Notes: a model not told the origin generated them from the letters alone. Numbered from the stretch's first letter, positions 28,819 to 37,349 are shown. The stretch: DNA of 64,000 nucleotides from Streptomyces sp. P9-A2 (GCF_036634175.1 NZ_JAZIFX010000001.1:1240001-1304000); one strand, 5' to 3'. Translations and numbers: made by a program.

Positions 28819-30119
28819 CAGCCGGCGAGAGCCGTCTTCGACTCGGCGAAGAACTGCTTGACGGCGTCCGCCACGGAGCGCTTGCCCAGGCCCAGTTCCT
28901 CCGCGATGCGCAGGAACGCCGCCTCGCAGATGTCGGCGCCGTTCGGGTGCGGCGTGATGGGCTCCAGGACGCCCGACTCGACGAGGGACTCCTCGTAGGC
29001 GGCGATCGCCTTGTTGACCGGATCGGTCGGCCGGTACGCGTCGAACTGGACCTGCGTCGTGGGCACACCGCGGTCGTATCCCATGATCTTGGCGACCTCG
29101 GGATCGTGCACCATGAAGTCGATGAACTGGGCTACCTCCTTGGGGTGCTGGGTGCGCTTGGACGCGCTGAGCATCAGGGAGCCGAGGTACTGGCCGGTCT
29201 TCTTGCCGTCCGTGGTCGGGATCGGCGCGAGGCCGTACTCGCTCTTGCCCTCGGAGGTGTAGCGGACGGTGAAGTTGTCCCAGGTGAACTCGGATCCGGC
29301 GAGTTCGGCGGAGAGCGCCGACTTGGGTTTGATCTGGGCGACCTTCTTCGGGTCGGCGAACAGGCCGGTCCTGACACCCTTCTCGGCCTTGGTCCACCAC
29401 CGGTTCAGATCCGCTTCGGTGAAGCCCAGTCCGTCCTCGGTGAAGAACGCCTTGCCGTTCTGCCGCAGATACAGGTCGTAGAGGTACATGACGCCGTACA
29501 TGCCACTGTCCCCGGCCCGGCCCGACCTGTCACGGATCTTCGCCATCGCCTCGTCGAAGTCGTCCCAGGTCCAGCCCTGTTCGGGCTTGACCCCGGCCCG
29601 GGTGTAGACGGGCTTGTCGATGACCAGGGCCAGCGAGTTCGACCCCACGGGCACACCGAGGAGTTTGCCGTCGACCTCGCCGAACTTCTCCAGGCCCGCC
29701 CGGAACCCGTCCATGGAGAGGGTGCCCGCCTTCACCTGCCCACCGAGATCGAGCAGCACATTCTTCGCATCGTATTTGCGCAGGAATCCGATGGCATTCT
29801 GGAAAACGTCCGGCGGATTCCCCCCGGAAGCCTGCGTGTTGAACTTCTTCCAGAAGTCGGGGTACGGCTGGAAATCGGTCTTGATCTTGATCTTCGGGTA
29901 CTTCTTCTCGAAGAGCGCGATGGTCTTGTTGATGCGCTCGGCCCGGTCCTCGGCACCCCACCAGGAGTAACGGAGTGTCACCGCCCCGTCGCCCGCTCCG
30001 CTTCCGCCGCCGCACGCGGTGGCCGTGGCGCCCAGCCCCGCGACGGCCAGCGAGGCTCCCGCCGCCTTGAGGACCGTCCGCCTCCCGGCCTGCCTCCGCG
30101 CATTCCCGCCCTGCTGCAT
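28818..30119 (-). CDS. sugar ABC transporter substrate-binding lipoprotein
   Basis: Extracellular binding protein tethered to the membrane. The protein has 433 residues from the ATG at 30119 (GGGGAGG upstream). The signal peptide has twin arginines (RRTVLKAAG) and a lipobox ending in TATAC, so it looks like a Tat-exported lipoprotein. The mature part is a group 1 solute-binding protein: LRYSWWGAEDRAERINKTIALF, then FPEKKYPKIK-like and GNPPDVFQNA segments. It heads the transporter operon. Substrate probably oligosaccharides released by the lyase at the operon end (inference). Confidence 0.92.
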   Translation of the reverse strand: MQQGGNARRQAGRRTVLKAAGASLAVAGLGATATACGGGSGAGDGAVTLRYSWWGAEDRAERINKTIALFEKKYPKIKIKTDFQPYPDFWKKFNTQASGGNPPDVFQNAIGFLRKYDAKNVLLDLGGQVKAGTLSMDGFRAGLEKFGEVDGKLLGVPVGSNSLALVIDKPVYTRAGVKPEQGWTWDDFDEAMAKIRDRSGRAGDSGMYGVMYLYDLYLRQNGKAFFTEDGLGFTEADLNRWWTKAEKGVRTGLFADPKKVAQIKPKSALSAELAGSEFTWDNFTVRYTSEGKSEYGLAPIPTTDGKKTGQYLGSLMLSASKRTQHPKEVAQFIDFMVHDPEVAKIMGYDRGVPTTQVQFDAYRPTDPVNKAIAAYEESLVESGVLEPITPHPNGADICEAAFLRIAEELGLGKRSVADAVKQFFAESKTALAG

Positions 30120-30151
30120 ACGAGCCTCCCCGCGATGTCGCGTCCGCCTCA

Positions 30152-30177
30152 TGAATCGTTTCAAGTAAGCGCTTGCT
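30152..30177 (-). promoter_or_regulatory. two adjacent LacI-type operator candidates
   Basis: TGAATCGTTTCA (30152-30163) and AGTAAGCGCTTGCT (30164-30177) are adjacent near-palindromes with central CG or GC, the LacI/GalR family style. They lie 33-58 bases upstream of the binding-protein start. No LacI gene is in the cluster. Sugar-induced derepression is a reasonable inference. Confidence 0.5.
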
Positions 30178-30490
30178 GGCACAAAGTACGGAGGACCCGC
30201 GAGCACGTCAATGATTCGGACAGGAATGGATGGGCGCACCGGCCGGACGGGATCCGCCACGGCTCGCGCCCCTTCGGCGGAGACGGCCGGAAACACCCAG
30301 GTCCACGCGGCCCGACCGACGGACCGAACACCGCCGGCCCCGCCGGAGGGCGGGGTCCGGAAGGTCACGGTTGAGTGAAGGACGGCACGGACGGAGCGGT
30401 CGCGCCGCCCACCGGACAGGCGCGGGACACCGGGCGGAGGCATCGCACGACCACACCGCCACACATCCGTGCGCCGGCCGGGGGTACAGA
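30178..30490. other. gap between sugar operon and tRNA-Val terminator
   Basis: 313 bases with no credible gene. It should contain the promoter of the sugar operon. A small hairpin CCCCGCC/GGCGGGG lies near 30338-30355. Nothing else recognisable. Confidence 0.5.
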
Positions 30491-30535
30491 CGCACCGCGG
30501 CCCGGCTCACTGTCGGTGAGCCGGGCCGCGGTGCG
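30491..30535 (-). terminator. perfect 20-bp hairpin after tRNA-Val
   Basis: CGCACCGCGGCCCGGCTCAC pairs exactly with bases 30516-30535 around the loop TGTCG. It begins six bases after the tRNA 3' end on the minus strand. Confidence 0.8.
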
Positions 30536-30541
30536 ATCCGG

Positions 30542-30613
30542 TGGGCGATACTGGGTTCGAACCAGTGACCTCTTCGGTGTGAACGAAGCGCTCTCCCACT
30601 GAGCTAATCGCCC
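30542..30613 (-). tRNA. tRNA-Val (anticodon CAC), second copy
   Basis: Same 72-base cloverleaf as 22646-22717, anticodon loop TTCACAC. The T arm is CTGG-TTCGAAC-CCAG, one base different from the first copy. The near-identity covers about 80 bases, with a few flanking bases (CCGG on both sides) shared. CCA not encoded. Together the two copies bracket the 22.7-30.5 kb region as direct repeats. Confidence 0.95.
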
Positions 30614-30691
30614 GGACGCAGGAAGAACATTACCCCATGTCAGGGAGTGCCCGTGACGGGCGGGGACCGGTGGTCGCGCCCCCGCCGCGGC

Positions 30692-31165
30692 TCACTGGTT
30701 CTCGATCTTCCAGGGCATCACGAGACCGAACTTCCACAGATAGATCCCGGCCAGCGCGGTCCCGATCACGAGGGCGACGGCGGTCAGGATGATGTTCCGG
30801 CGCCGCACCCGGGGATCGAGCGCGCGCTGCGCCGCCTCGGTGACCTTGCGCTTGGTCCACCGGAGCACCAGCTGGGCCCAGACGAACTCGGTCGCCCAGA
30901 TCGCCATGCCACCGAAGATCACCACCCAGCCCGGTCCGGGCAGCACCAGCATGGCGGCGCCGGCCGCCACGACCGCGAGCCCCACGACGAAGACGCCCAC
31001 CTGCCAGCTCAGGTGCAGGGCGCGGCGCGCTCTGACGAAGGCCGGCGCCCTGGAGCCCAGCGCCCGTTCGTCCGATGCCTGGTCAGCCCTGTCCATCCCC
31101 GCTCGATCCGCCGTCATGGCCGCCTCGCCGGGTGTGTCACTCCCCGTATTCATACGGCCAAACAC
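30692..31165 (-). CDS. PGPGW-motif (TIGR02611-like) transmembrane protein
   Basis: 157 residues from the GTG at 31165, which has GAGGGG eight bases upstream; an ATG at 31153 is an alternative. Three membrane helices: one before and one after the motif VLPGPGWVVIFGGMAIWATEF, and one near the C-terminus (IILTAVALVIGTALAGIYLW). The PGPGW motif defines a small family of unknown function. It diverges from ssgB. Confidence 0.88.
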   Translation of the reverse strand: MFGRMNTGSDTPGEAAMTADRAGMDRADQASDERALGSRAPAFVRARRALHLSWQVGVFVVGLAVVAAGAAMLVLPGPGWVVIFGGMAIWATEFVWAQLVLRWTKRKVTEAAQRALDPRVRRRNIILTAVALVIGTALAGIYLWKFGLVMPWKIENQ

Positions 31166-31232
31166 TACCGGAGCCCCTCACTTCACCGGAACGGGCTCAG
31201 CCCACGAACGATCTTTCGGCCGGTTGAGTTAC

Positions 31233-31285
31233 GTAAACCCATGCAAAACCCTCAGAGGGGTTTACAACGGCACCGTAGGTGGCAT
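31233..31285 (+). promoter_or_regulatory. candidate SigH-type promoter and inverted repeat upstream of ssgB
   Basis: GTTTAC (31260-31265), a 12-base spacer, and GGTGGC (31278-31283) resemble the GTTT/GGGTA promoters of SigB/SigH-type sigma factors. The -35 region is one arm of an inverted repeat GTAAACCC (31233-31240) / GGGTTTAC (31258-31265). In S. coelicolor ssgB is reported to depend on SigH, which fits. The exact start is not shown by sequence. Confidence 0.5.
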
Positions 31286-31344
31286 GTCGATTTCGCCGAC
31301 GTGCGAATCCCCGAGCGCACACTGAGCGAAAGGCCCTGGCGCTT

Positions 31345-31758
31345 ATGAACACCACGGTCAGCTGCGAGCTGCACCTGCGCCTCGTTGTGTCGAGCGAGTC
31401 CTCCCTGCCTGTCCCCGCAGGACTGCGGTACGACACGGCCGACCCCTACGCCGTGCACGCCACCTTCCACACCGGAGCCGAGGAGACCGTCGAGTGGGTG
31501 TTCGCCCGCGACCTCCTCGCCGAGGGGCTTCACCGCCCCACCGGCACCGGCGACGTCCGCGTCTGGCCGTCGCGCAGCCATGGTCAGGGCGTCGTCTGCA
31601 TCGCCCTGAGCTCTCCGGAGGGAGAGGCTCTGCTCGAGGCCCCGGCACGGGCTCTGGAGTCCTTCCTGAAGCGTACGGACGCCGCTGTGCCTCCCGGCAC
31701 GGAACACCGGCACTTCGATCTCGATCAGGAGCTCTCGCACATTCTGGCGGAAAGCTAG
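31345..31758 (+). CDS. ssgB: sporulation-specific cell division protein SsgB
   Basis: SsgA-like protein that recruits FtsZ to sporulation septa in aerial hyphae. The protein has 137 residues, begins MNTTVSCELHLRLVVSSES and ends DQELSHILAES; this is essentially the S. coelicolor SsgB sequence as I know it. The Trp-containing segment TVEWVFARDLLAEGLHRPTG is diagnostic. The ATG was chosen over the upstream open frame because the family begins there. Monocistronic, with a hairpin downstream. Its presence makes the host a sporulating streptomycete or close relative. Confidence 0.97.
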   Translation: MNTTVSCELHLRLVVSSESSLPVPAGLRYDTADPYAVHATFHTGAEETVEWVFARDLLAEGLHRPTGTGDVRVWPSRSHGQGVVCIALSSPEGEALLEAPARALESFLKRTDAAVPPGTEHRHFDLDQELSHILAES

Positions 31759-31834
31759 GCGAGGGTTCACCAAGCTGCCCGACGCCGTCGACTCGGGGTG
31801 ACGGCTCGGGCCCTGACAGCCGTGCAACGGCACG

Positions 31835-31876
31835 CAACGGCGCCGGCACCGCGGGACACCGCGGACGGCGCCGTTG
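31835..31876 (+). terminator. hairpin after ssgB
   Basis: CAACGGCGCCG (31835-31845) pairs with CGGCGCCGTTG (31866-31876); the 20-base loop has its own small pairing (CCGCGG). It lies 76 bases past the ssgB stop, before the CGNR gene. Confidence 0.55.
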
Positions 31877-32034
31877 TGCTGTGCGCGAGCTCCGGCACGG
31901 AACCCCGGCGGGACCGTTCCCCGGCGGGTCTCGAAGCCCTGCGCGAGCGAGGAGCGCTCACGGGCTCGCGGGAGCCACTACCATCGGCCAGCATCGGCGG
32001 GCGCCCGCCCGACCCTCAGGCCAGGGAGCGAATC

Positions 32035-32595
32035 GTGCTGATCACCCACGACACCCGGTGCGCGCTGGACACCGTGGTGGATCTGGTGAACTCCGCGCCG
32101 GAGGACGGCTCGGCACCGGACGGGCTGCCGGACGTCCCGGCTCTCGAGGCCTTCGTGCGCAGCCACCAGGTCAGCGAGGTCGGGGTTCTCACGGAGTTCG
32201 ACCTGTCGGCGGTGCGCAGGATCCGCGGACGGTTCGCGTCGGTCTTCGCCGCTCCCGACGCCCACAGTGCCGCCAAACTGATCAACGAGCTGATCGCGGC
32301 CGCGGGCACCACCCCCCGGCTCACCAACCACGACGGCTACGACTGGCACGTGCACTACTTCGCCCCCGGCGCCTCGGTCACCGATCACCTGGCGGCGGAC
32401 TGCGGGATGGCACTGGCGTTCTTCGTGGTCGCCGGCGAGCAGGAGCGGCTGCGGCGCTGCGAGGCCCCGGACTGCCGGCACGCCTTCGTCGATCTCTCCC
32501 GCAACCGCTCACGCCGCTACTGCGACAGCCGCACCTGCGGCAACCGCTTGCACGTCGCCGCGTACCGCGCACGCCGCAAGGAGGCGGCGGGCTGA
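32035..32595 (+). CDS. CGNR zinc-finger domain protein
   Basis: 186 residues from the GTG at 32035, chosen for the AGGGAG nearby; the open frame extends far upstream but with little credibility. The N-terminal ABATE-like domain (DTVVDLVNS, FVRSHQVSEVG) is followed by a C-terminal zinc finger: CEAPDCRHAFVDLSRNRSRR then YCDSRTCGNRLHVAAYRARR, with four Cys. Such proteins are probably transcription regulators binding DNA through the finger. Target unknown. Confidence 0.9.
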   Translation: MLITHDTRCALDTVVDLVNSAPEDGSAPDGLPDVPALEAFVRSHQVSEVGVLTEFDLSAVRRIRGRFASVFAAPDAHSAAKLINELIAAAGTTPRLTNHDGYDWHVHYFAPGASVTDHLAADCGMALAFFVVAGEQERLRRCEAPDCRHAFVDLSRNRSRRYCDSRTCGNRLHVAAYRARRKEAAG

Positions 32596-32737
32596 GCGTA
32601 CGCAGCAGCGGGGCGGGGCCGCGCTCCGGGCTCGGCCGGACCGGCTGAGCCGCGTGGGCCGGGCACAGAGGCGGGCGACGTCCCGATGCCGTGCCGACGC
32701 GGTCCCGACGGGTGGCGCCGGGTACCGCGGGTACGGC

Positions 32738-32920
32738 TCACAGCCAGAGCAGGTCGTGCAGGGCGGCCGTGAGCAGCAGACACCCGATCACCGCAAGGAA
32801 GATCATCAGCGGTGGCTGGGAAAGGGCGAAGAGGCATCCGCGCGGCTCGTTCTGCGGCGGCGCGGCCTCGCTCTGTGTCGTGTCCAGCATCTCGCGTGGA
32901 TCATGACGCATCGGGAGCAC
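32738..32920 (-). CDS. small single-helix membrane protein
   Basis: 60 residues from a GTG at 32920 with GAGGGG 14 bases upstream; an ATG at 32911 or 32890 is possible. A polar N-terminus precedes one membrane helix (PLMIFLAVIGCLLLTAAL) ending HDLLWL. No family recognised. Codon choice is consistent with coding. Moderately sure that it is a gene. Confidence 0.6.
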   Translation of the reverse strand: MLPMRHDPREMLDTTQSEAAPPQNEPRGCLFALSQPPLMIFLAVIGCLLLTAALHDLLWL

Positions 32921-33093
32921 CCGATGCGATCACCCCTCACGGACTGAACGCCAGGGCACGGTTTCCGCGGCTCACGGTCCGGGTTGTGATCGTTTACGCA
33001 CGTTCCAAGACCGTCTGTGACACTTCGGCCCACTTCCTTCCGCCCCGGGTCGCCCCCGTCACCTGGGGTGCGACGCGTCCGCCCGGGGCGCCT

Positions 33094-33552
33094 TCAAATG
33101 CCGTGCTTCTTGAGGATCGCCTCGATGTCACTGAAGTCGTCGTCGCCCTTGGGCGCGGCCGTGGGGCGGGCCGCCGGGCGGGAGCCGGGGCCCAGGGAGG
33201 GGGCCGAGGCCGTGGGGGCCACTGCCCCGGGCTGTGCGGACGCCCCGGCCGTCCGGCGCTGCTGCTTGCGTTCCTTCCGCCCCTGGCGGGTGCCGCCGCG
33301 CCGGCGCTCCACCGCGCGTGTGGTCATGAACAGCACCCAGGACAGGCCCAGCACGCCGAAACCCGCCCAGGCCGTGGGGCTGAAGGCGGTATCGGCCAGC
33401 CACTCGACGACGCCGGTCATCACCAGGCCGATGGGAACGAGCGCATAGGCGGCGATGCGGGTCGCGGTGAGGAAGCGCTTGCGGTAGGCCGTGACCAGCG
33501 CGATGCCCAGGCCTGCCACGGACACGGCGGAACAGACGGTCTCGGCAATCAT
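33094..33552 (-). CDS. conserved membrane protein, function unknown
   Basis: 152 residues from the ATG at 33552 (GGAGG upstream). Three hydrophobic helices fill residues about 5-80 (CSAVSVAGLGIALVTAY, AAYALVPIGLVMTGVVEWLA, WAGFGVLGLSWVLFMTT). They are followed by a basic stretch (RKERKQQRR) and an Ala/Pro-rich linker ending in DDDFSDIEAILKKHGI, a conserved-looking acidic tail. Divergent from the DsbA-like gene. Confidence 0.82.
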   Translation of the reverse strand: MIAETVCSAVSVAGLGIALVTAYRKRFLTATRIAAYALVPIGLVMTGVVEWLADTAFSPTAWAGFGVLGLSWVLFMTTRAVERRRGGTRQGRKERKQQRRTAGASAQPGAVAPTASAPSLGPGSRPAARPTAAPKGDDDFSDIEAILKKHGI

Positions 33553-33838
33553 CCGGTCCTCCAGGCAGGGGTTCGGTGGCATCGGGCACTTCGTCCCTTC
33601 CATCCTGCACCTTCCGGCCCCCACCGGGCCATGCTCCGGCCGCAGATCAGGGACATCTCCGGGTCGGCTCCTCCGCAGGTGCCGGTGTGGTGTACTCCCC
33701 CAGGGCCTGCCGTTCGGACCGGGCCGGGCTCGCGGGCCCCGGCGCCCGATACGGCCTGATCCACGCGGAAGACCCTCGGGCCGGACAGGCGACAGGGCCG
33801 ATTGGGTACCGCGGCGCGGGGCTGGGAGACTGTCGGTC

Positions 33839-34360
33839 ATGAGTGACTCCTCCCCCGGCCGTGCCGCCCCCGTACTCGACGTGTGGTGCGAGCTGCAGTG
33901 CCCGGACTGCCGTGACGCCCTCGACGATCTCCGTGCCCTGCGCGCCCGGTACGGCGACCGTCTGGAGCTGCGGCTGCGGCACTTCCCGCTGGAGAAGCAC
34001 AAGCACGCCTTCGCCGCCGCCCAGGCCTGCGAGGAGGCGGCCGAGCAGGGGCAGGGCTGGGCCTACACCGAGGCCGTGCTGGGACGGGTCGAGGAACTGA
34101 GCCGTGCGGGAGAGTCCTTCCTGGTCGAGGTCGCCCGGGAACTCGGGCTGGACGCCGAGGAGTTCGACACCGCGCTGATCGACGGCCGGCACATCCTGAT
34201 CGTGGACGCCGACCATGCCGAGGGCAAGGCGATCGGGGTGACCGGCACCCCGACCTATGTCATCGGCGGCGAGCGTCTCGACGGCGGCAAGAGCCAGGAG
34301 GGTCTGCGTGAACGCGTCGAGGAGATCGCGGACCGGCTCCTCGCCGAGCAGGACGGCTGA
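33839..34360 (+). CDS. DsbA-family thioredoxin-fold protein
   Basis: 173 residues from the ATG at 33839. The active site reads CELQCPDCRD near residue 20 (C-P-D-C type), followed by RHFPLEKHKHAFAAAQACEEA. The cis-Pro motif is GVTGTPTYVIGG near residue 140. No signal peptide, so it is cytoplasmic, like FrnE-type oxidoreductases. The redox partner is unknown. GGGAGA precedes the start. Confidence 0.9.
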   Translation: MSDSSPGRAAPVLDVWCELQCPDCRDALDDLRALRARYGDRLELRLRHFPLEKHKHAFAAAQACEEAAEQGQGWAYTEAVLGRVEELSRAGESFLVEVARELGLDAEEFDTALIDGRHILIVDADHAEGKAIGVTGTPTYVIGGERLDGGKSQEGLRERVEEIADRLLAEQDG

Positions 34361-34384
34361 ATGCGGAGCTCCCCCGCCCCGGCC

Positions 34385-35281
34385 CTACAGCAGGTGCTTG
34401 TACATCGCGTACCGCCTCGTCCCGTAGCCGAGTGATATGTAGAGCCGCTCCGCCGGGGTGTTGCCCGCGAAGACGTTGAGACCGACGGCGCGTTTCCCCG
34501 CGGCGATCGACTGCGCCTCGGCGAGCAACATGAGGGAACGGCCGTACCCCCGGCCGCGGTGTGCGGCGTCGGCCTCGACGTCGAACACGTAGGCCTGTTC
34601 CCCGCGTACCGCGAGCCACAGCGTGCCCACGGACGTCCCCTCGTGTTCGAGGACGCTGAGGAGCATGCCCTCCGAGTCCCGCCCGTCGGGGAGCAGGGCG
34701 GCATGGTCCTTGGCCGCCTTGGCCCGCGCCTCGGTCTCCGGCACACCGCGCTCGATCCAGTCCCGCGCGTACTCCGCCTCGCTCCTGGCCGACCAGGGGC
34801 CGAACTCGGCGTCGGTCATCGGCCGTCCGCGACTGCCCTCCGGCAGTGCGGGCGGGACGTCCCCCAGTGCTTTCTCCATGCTGTAGTTGCGCACGACGTA
34901 GCCGAGCGCCGTGGCGAGGCGGAACGCGGGCCCGGCAAGGGCAACGGATCCGGCCGCCCGCCCCTCCGCTCCTCCGGCCTCGTCACTGGCCTCGGCTTCG
35001 GCTTCGGCTTCGGCGGGGACCGTCACCTCGATGCGGCGGCAGCCCCAGCCGCGGGCGATCTCCTCGGCGGCGAGCGCTGCCACCGTGCCCCGGCCGCGTC
35101 TGCGGTCCGGCTCCTCGATCCGCAGGCTCATGATCCGGGCCACAGCGTCACCGAAGACGGGGTGTGTACCGATGTGCACGCGTCCGACGGGACGGCTGTT
35201 GACGCATACCCGGTAGCGGCGGGAGCGCGTGCCGTCGGGATTCTGCTGGAGCGGCTCGGCCGGCCGCAGGGTCGTGGTCAT
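34385..35281 (-). CDS. tandem GNAT N-acetyltransferase
   Basis: 298 residues from the ATG at 35281 (a GTG immediately before is also possible; no clear ribosome site). Two GNAT-like halves: the first has RIEEPDRRRGRGTVAALAAEEI, the second has VEADAAHRGRGYGRSLMLLAEA, each with the acetyl-CoA loop, followed by NTPAERLYISLGY. A repeated Glu-Ala stretch (EAEAEAEAS) lies within the first half, coded by GGCTTC-type hexamers. Substrate unknown. Confidence 0.88.
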   Translation of the reverse strand: MTTTLRPAEPLQQNPDGTRSRRYRVCVNSRPVGRVHIGTHPVFGDAVARIMSLRIEEPDRRRGRGTVAALAAEEIARGWGCRRIEVTVPAEAEAEAEASDEAGGAEGRAAGSVALAGPAFRLATALGYVVRNYSMEKALGDVPPALPEGSRGRPMTDAEFGPWSARSEAEYARDWIERGVPETEARAKAAKDHAALLPDGRDSEGMLLSVLEHEGTSVGTLWLAVRGEQAYVFDVEADAAHRGRGYGRSLMLLAEAQSIAAGKRAVGLNVFAGNTPAERLYISLGYGTRRYAMYKHLL

Positions 35282-35363
35282 CACGGTTGTTCTACCCGTA
35301 CGGCCACCCGGATCAGCCGAACGTCAGGAACCGGTCCCGTGCCCGGCCCCGGTCCCGGTCCCG

Positions 35364-36185
35364 TCACGGATCGAGGTCGGCCGTCGCGTGCTCGTCGAAG
35401 ATCCGCATGGCCTTGGCCGTCACCGGGCCCGGGGCACCGGGCAGTTCACGCTCGTCGACGCGCCGCACGGCCTGTACGTCCCGCAGGGTGGAGGTGAGGA
35501 AGACCTCGTCGGCCCGCTGGAGGACGTCCATCGGCAGATCGGTCTCGGCGGCGCCGGTCCACTCGACGGCCAGCGCCCGGGTGATGCCCGCGAGGCAGCC
35601 GGAGGCGACCGGCGGGGTGTGGATCTCGCCGTCCAGGACGACGAAGACATTGGACCCCGTGCCCTCGCAGAGCCGGCCGACCGTGTTGCCGAACAGCGCC
35701 TCGGAGGCCCCGTGTTCGCGGGCACGGGCGAGGGCGACCACGTTCTCGGCGTAGGAGGTGGTCTTCAGACCGGTGAGCGCGCCGCGTTCGTTGCGGGTCC
35801 AGGGGACGGTGATCACGGCGGTGGAGTCGGGGCGGCGAGTGGTGTCGCCCAGGGCCACGACGAGGGTCGGGCCGTGTTCGCCGCGGTCGGAGCCGAGGGG
35901 GCCGTGGCCGCCGGTGAAGGTGACGCGCAGCCGGCCGAGCTGCATCGGATTGGCCTCGAGGACGGCCGCGCAGGCACGGCGGACCTCGTCGAGGTCGGGT
36001 TCGGGCAGGCCCAGGCCGCGTGCGGAGCGGGCCAGCCGGTCGAGATGCCGGGTCAGCGCGAACGGCCTGCCGTCCACGGTTTTCACCGTCTCGAAGATGC
36101 CGTCGCCCACGGTCAGTCCGTGGTCGAGGACGGAGACGCGGGCGGACTCGATGTCCTGCAGCCCGCCGTCGAGCCAGATCTTCAC
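35364..36185 (-). CDS. pabC: aminodeoxychorismate lyase (class IV aminotransferase fold)
   Basis: Converts aminodeoxychorismate to p-aminobenzoate and pyruvate, in folate synthesis. The protein has 273 residues from the GTG at 36185. VSVLDHGLTVGDGIFETVKT is the class IV front; the PLP lysine is in LTGLKTTSYAENVVALARA near residue 145; EALFGNTVGRLCEGTGSNVF follows. The start overlaps the pabB stop by four bases (GTGA). Branched-chain or D-amino-acid aminotransferase is excluded mainly by the pabB pairing. Confidence 0.9.
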   Translation of the reverse strand: MKIWLDGGLQDIESARVSVLDHGLTVGDGIFETVKTVDGRPFALTRHLDRLARSARGLGLPEPDLDEVRRACAAVLEANPMQLGRLRVTFTGGHGPLGSDRGEHGPTLVVALGDTTRRPDSTAVITVPWTRNERGALTGLKTTSYAENVVALARAREHGASEALFGNTVGRLCEGTGSNVFVVLDGEIHTPPVASGCLAGITRALAVEWTGAAETDLPMDVLQRADEVFLTSTLRDVQAVRRVDERELPGAPGPVTAKAMRIFDEHATADLDP

Positions 36186-37234
36186 CTCATGGTCCCTTCG
36201 CTCACCTCGTGTGCGCCCGACGCTACCGCGAGCAGCCGGGACGCCTTCAGTTCGGTCTCCCGCCACTCCCCCTCCGGGTCGGAACCCCAGGTGATGCCGG
36301 CACCGGTGCCGAACCGGAGCACGGCGCCGGCGTCCGGCTCCCGGTCGATCCAGAAGGTACGGATGCCCACCGCGAGACCGGCGGTGCCCCGGTCGGCGTC
36401 GACCCAGCCGATGCCGCCGCAGTACGGGCCCCGGGGCACCGGCTCCAGGGTGTCGATGATCCGCAGGGCGCTCGACTTGGGCGCGCCGGTGACGGAGCCG
36501 GGCGGGAACGCGGCGGCGAACAGCTCGGGCCAGCCGGCCCCGGACCGCAGCTCGCCCCGCACCGTCGACACCAGGTGCACCAGCCCCGGATGCTTCTCGA
36601 CGGCGCACAGGTCGGGCACCGTGACGCTGCCGGTGGCGCAGACCCGGCCGAGGTCGTTGCGGACCAGGTCGACGATCATCACGTTCTCGGCGTAGTCCTT
36701 GTCGAGGAGGTCGGCCTCGGTACGTCCGGTGCCCTTGATCGGCCCGGACTCGACGACACGCCCCGCGCGGCTCAGGAAGAGTTCGGGCGACGCGGTGGCG
36801 ATCTCCACGCCGTGCCCCGGCAGGCGGATCGTTCCCGCGTACGGTGCCGGGTTGCCGCGGGCCAGCAAAGCGGTGAGAGCGTCCACGTCGGCGCCGGCCG
36901 GGACGGGGGCGGACAGTACCCGGCAGAGGTTGGCCTGGTACACCTCGCCGGCGGCTATGTGCTCGCGGATGCGCCGTACGCCGGACACGTACGCGGCGTG
37001 GTCCAGGGAGGACGTCCAGTCATCGGCGGCCGGCCCACGCCAGCCGCCCGGCACCGGCGCGGGTACCGGCTGCTCGTGTACATCACGGAAACGCGCGCAG
37101 GTCAGACGGCCCTCGAAGTCCGCGCAGACGGCCCAGAAACCGTGCGAGTCCAGGGCCGCCGGGTCGTCGGTGACATCGAGGAGACCGGTCGCGACGCGGC
37201 TGCCGAAGCGGGCGAGGGGTGGGAGATCGGGCAC
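36182..37234 (-). CDS. pabB: aminodeoxychorismate synthase component I-like chorismate-binding enzyme
   Basis: 350 residues with the chorismate-binding C-terminal domain: ESGPIKGTGRTEADLLDKDY, ENVMIVDLVRNDLGRV, AAFPPGSVTGAPKSSALRII, and GWVDADRGTAGLAVGIRTFW. The N-terminus is short compared with E. coli PabB (453). The GTG start at 37234 has no good ribosome site. The glutaminase (PabA) is not in the window. Coupled to pabC, so p-aminobenzoate formation is the likely role. Confidence 0.9.
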   Translation of the reverse strand: MPDLPPLARFGSRVATGLLDVTDDPAALDSHGFWAVCADFEGRLTCARFRDVHEQPVPAPVPGGWRGPAADDWTSSLDHAAYVSGVRRIREHIAAGEVYQANLCRVLSAPVPAGADVDALTALLARGNPAPYAGTIRLPGHGVEIATASPELFLSRAGRVVESGPIKGTGRTEADLLDKDYAENVMIVDLVRNDLGRVCATGSVTVPDLCAVEKHPGLVHLVSTVRGELRSGAGWPELFAAAFPPGSVTGAPKSSALRIIDTLEPVPRGPYCGGIGWVDADRGTAGLAVGIRTFWIDREPDAGAVLRFGTGAGITWGSDPEGEWRETELKASRLLAVASGAHEVSEGTMR

Positions 37235-37321
37235 GCCGTCGAGTCTATGGCGAGGGGTCGTCGAAGCGACCTGGCCATGTCCGTGAGCGGACGCAGCGCA
37301 GCACGCTGCACAAACGGGTTT

Positions 37322-37349
37322 TTGTACTGGCCCCGGAATCCGCTAGAGT
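37322..37349 (+). promoter_or_regulatory. housekeeping-type promoter of the tRNA cluster
   Basis: TTGTAC, 16-base spacer, TAGAGT: a fair match to the vegetative sigma consensus, 42 bases upstream of tRNA-Gly. It sits in a locally AT-richer stretch. It is the only good candidate before the five tRNAs. Confidence 0.6.
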
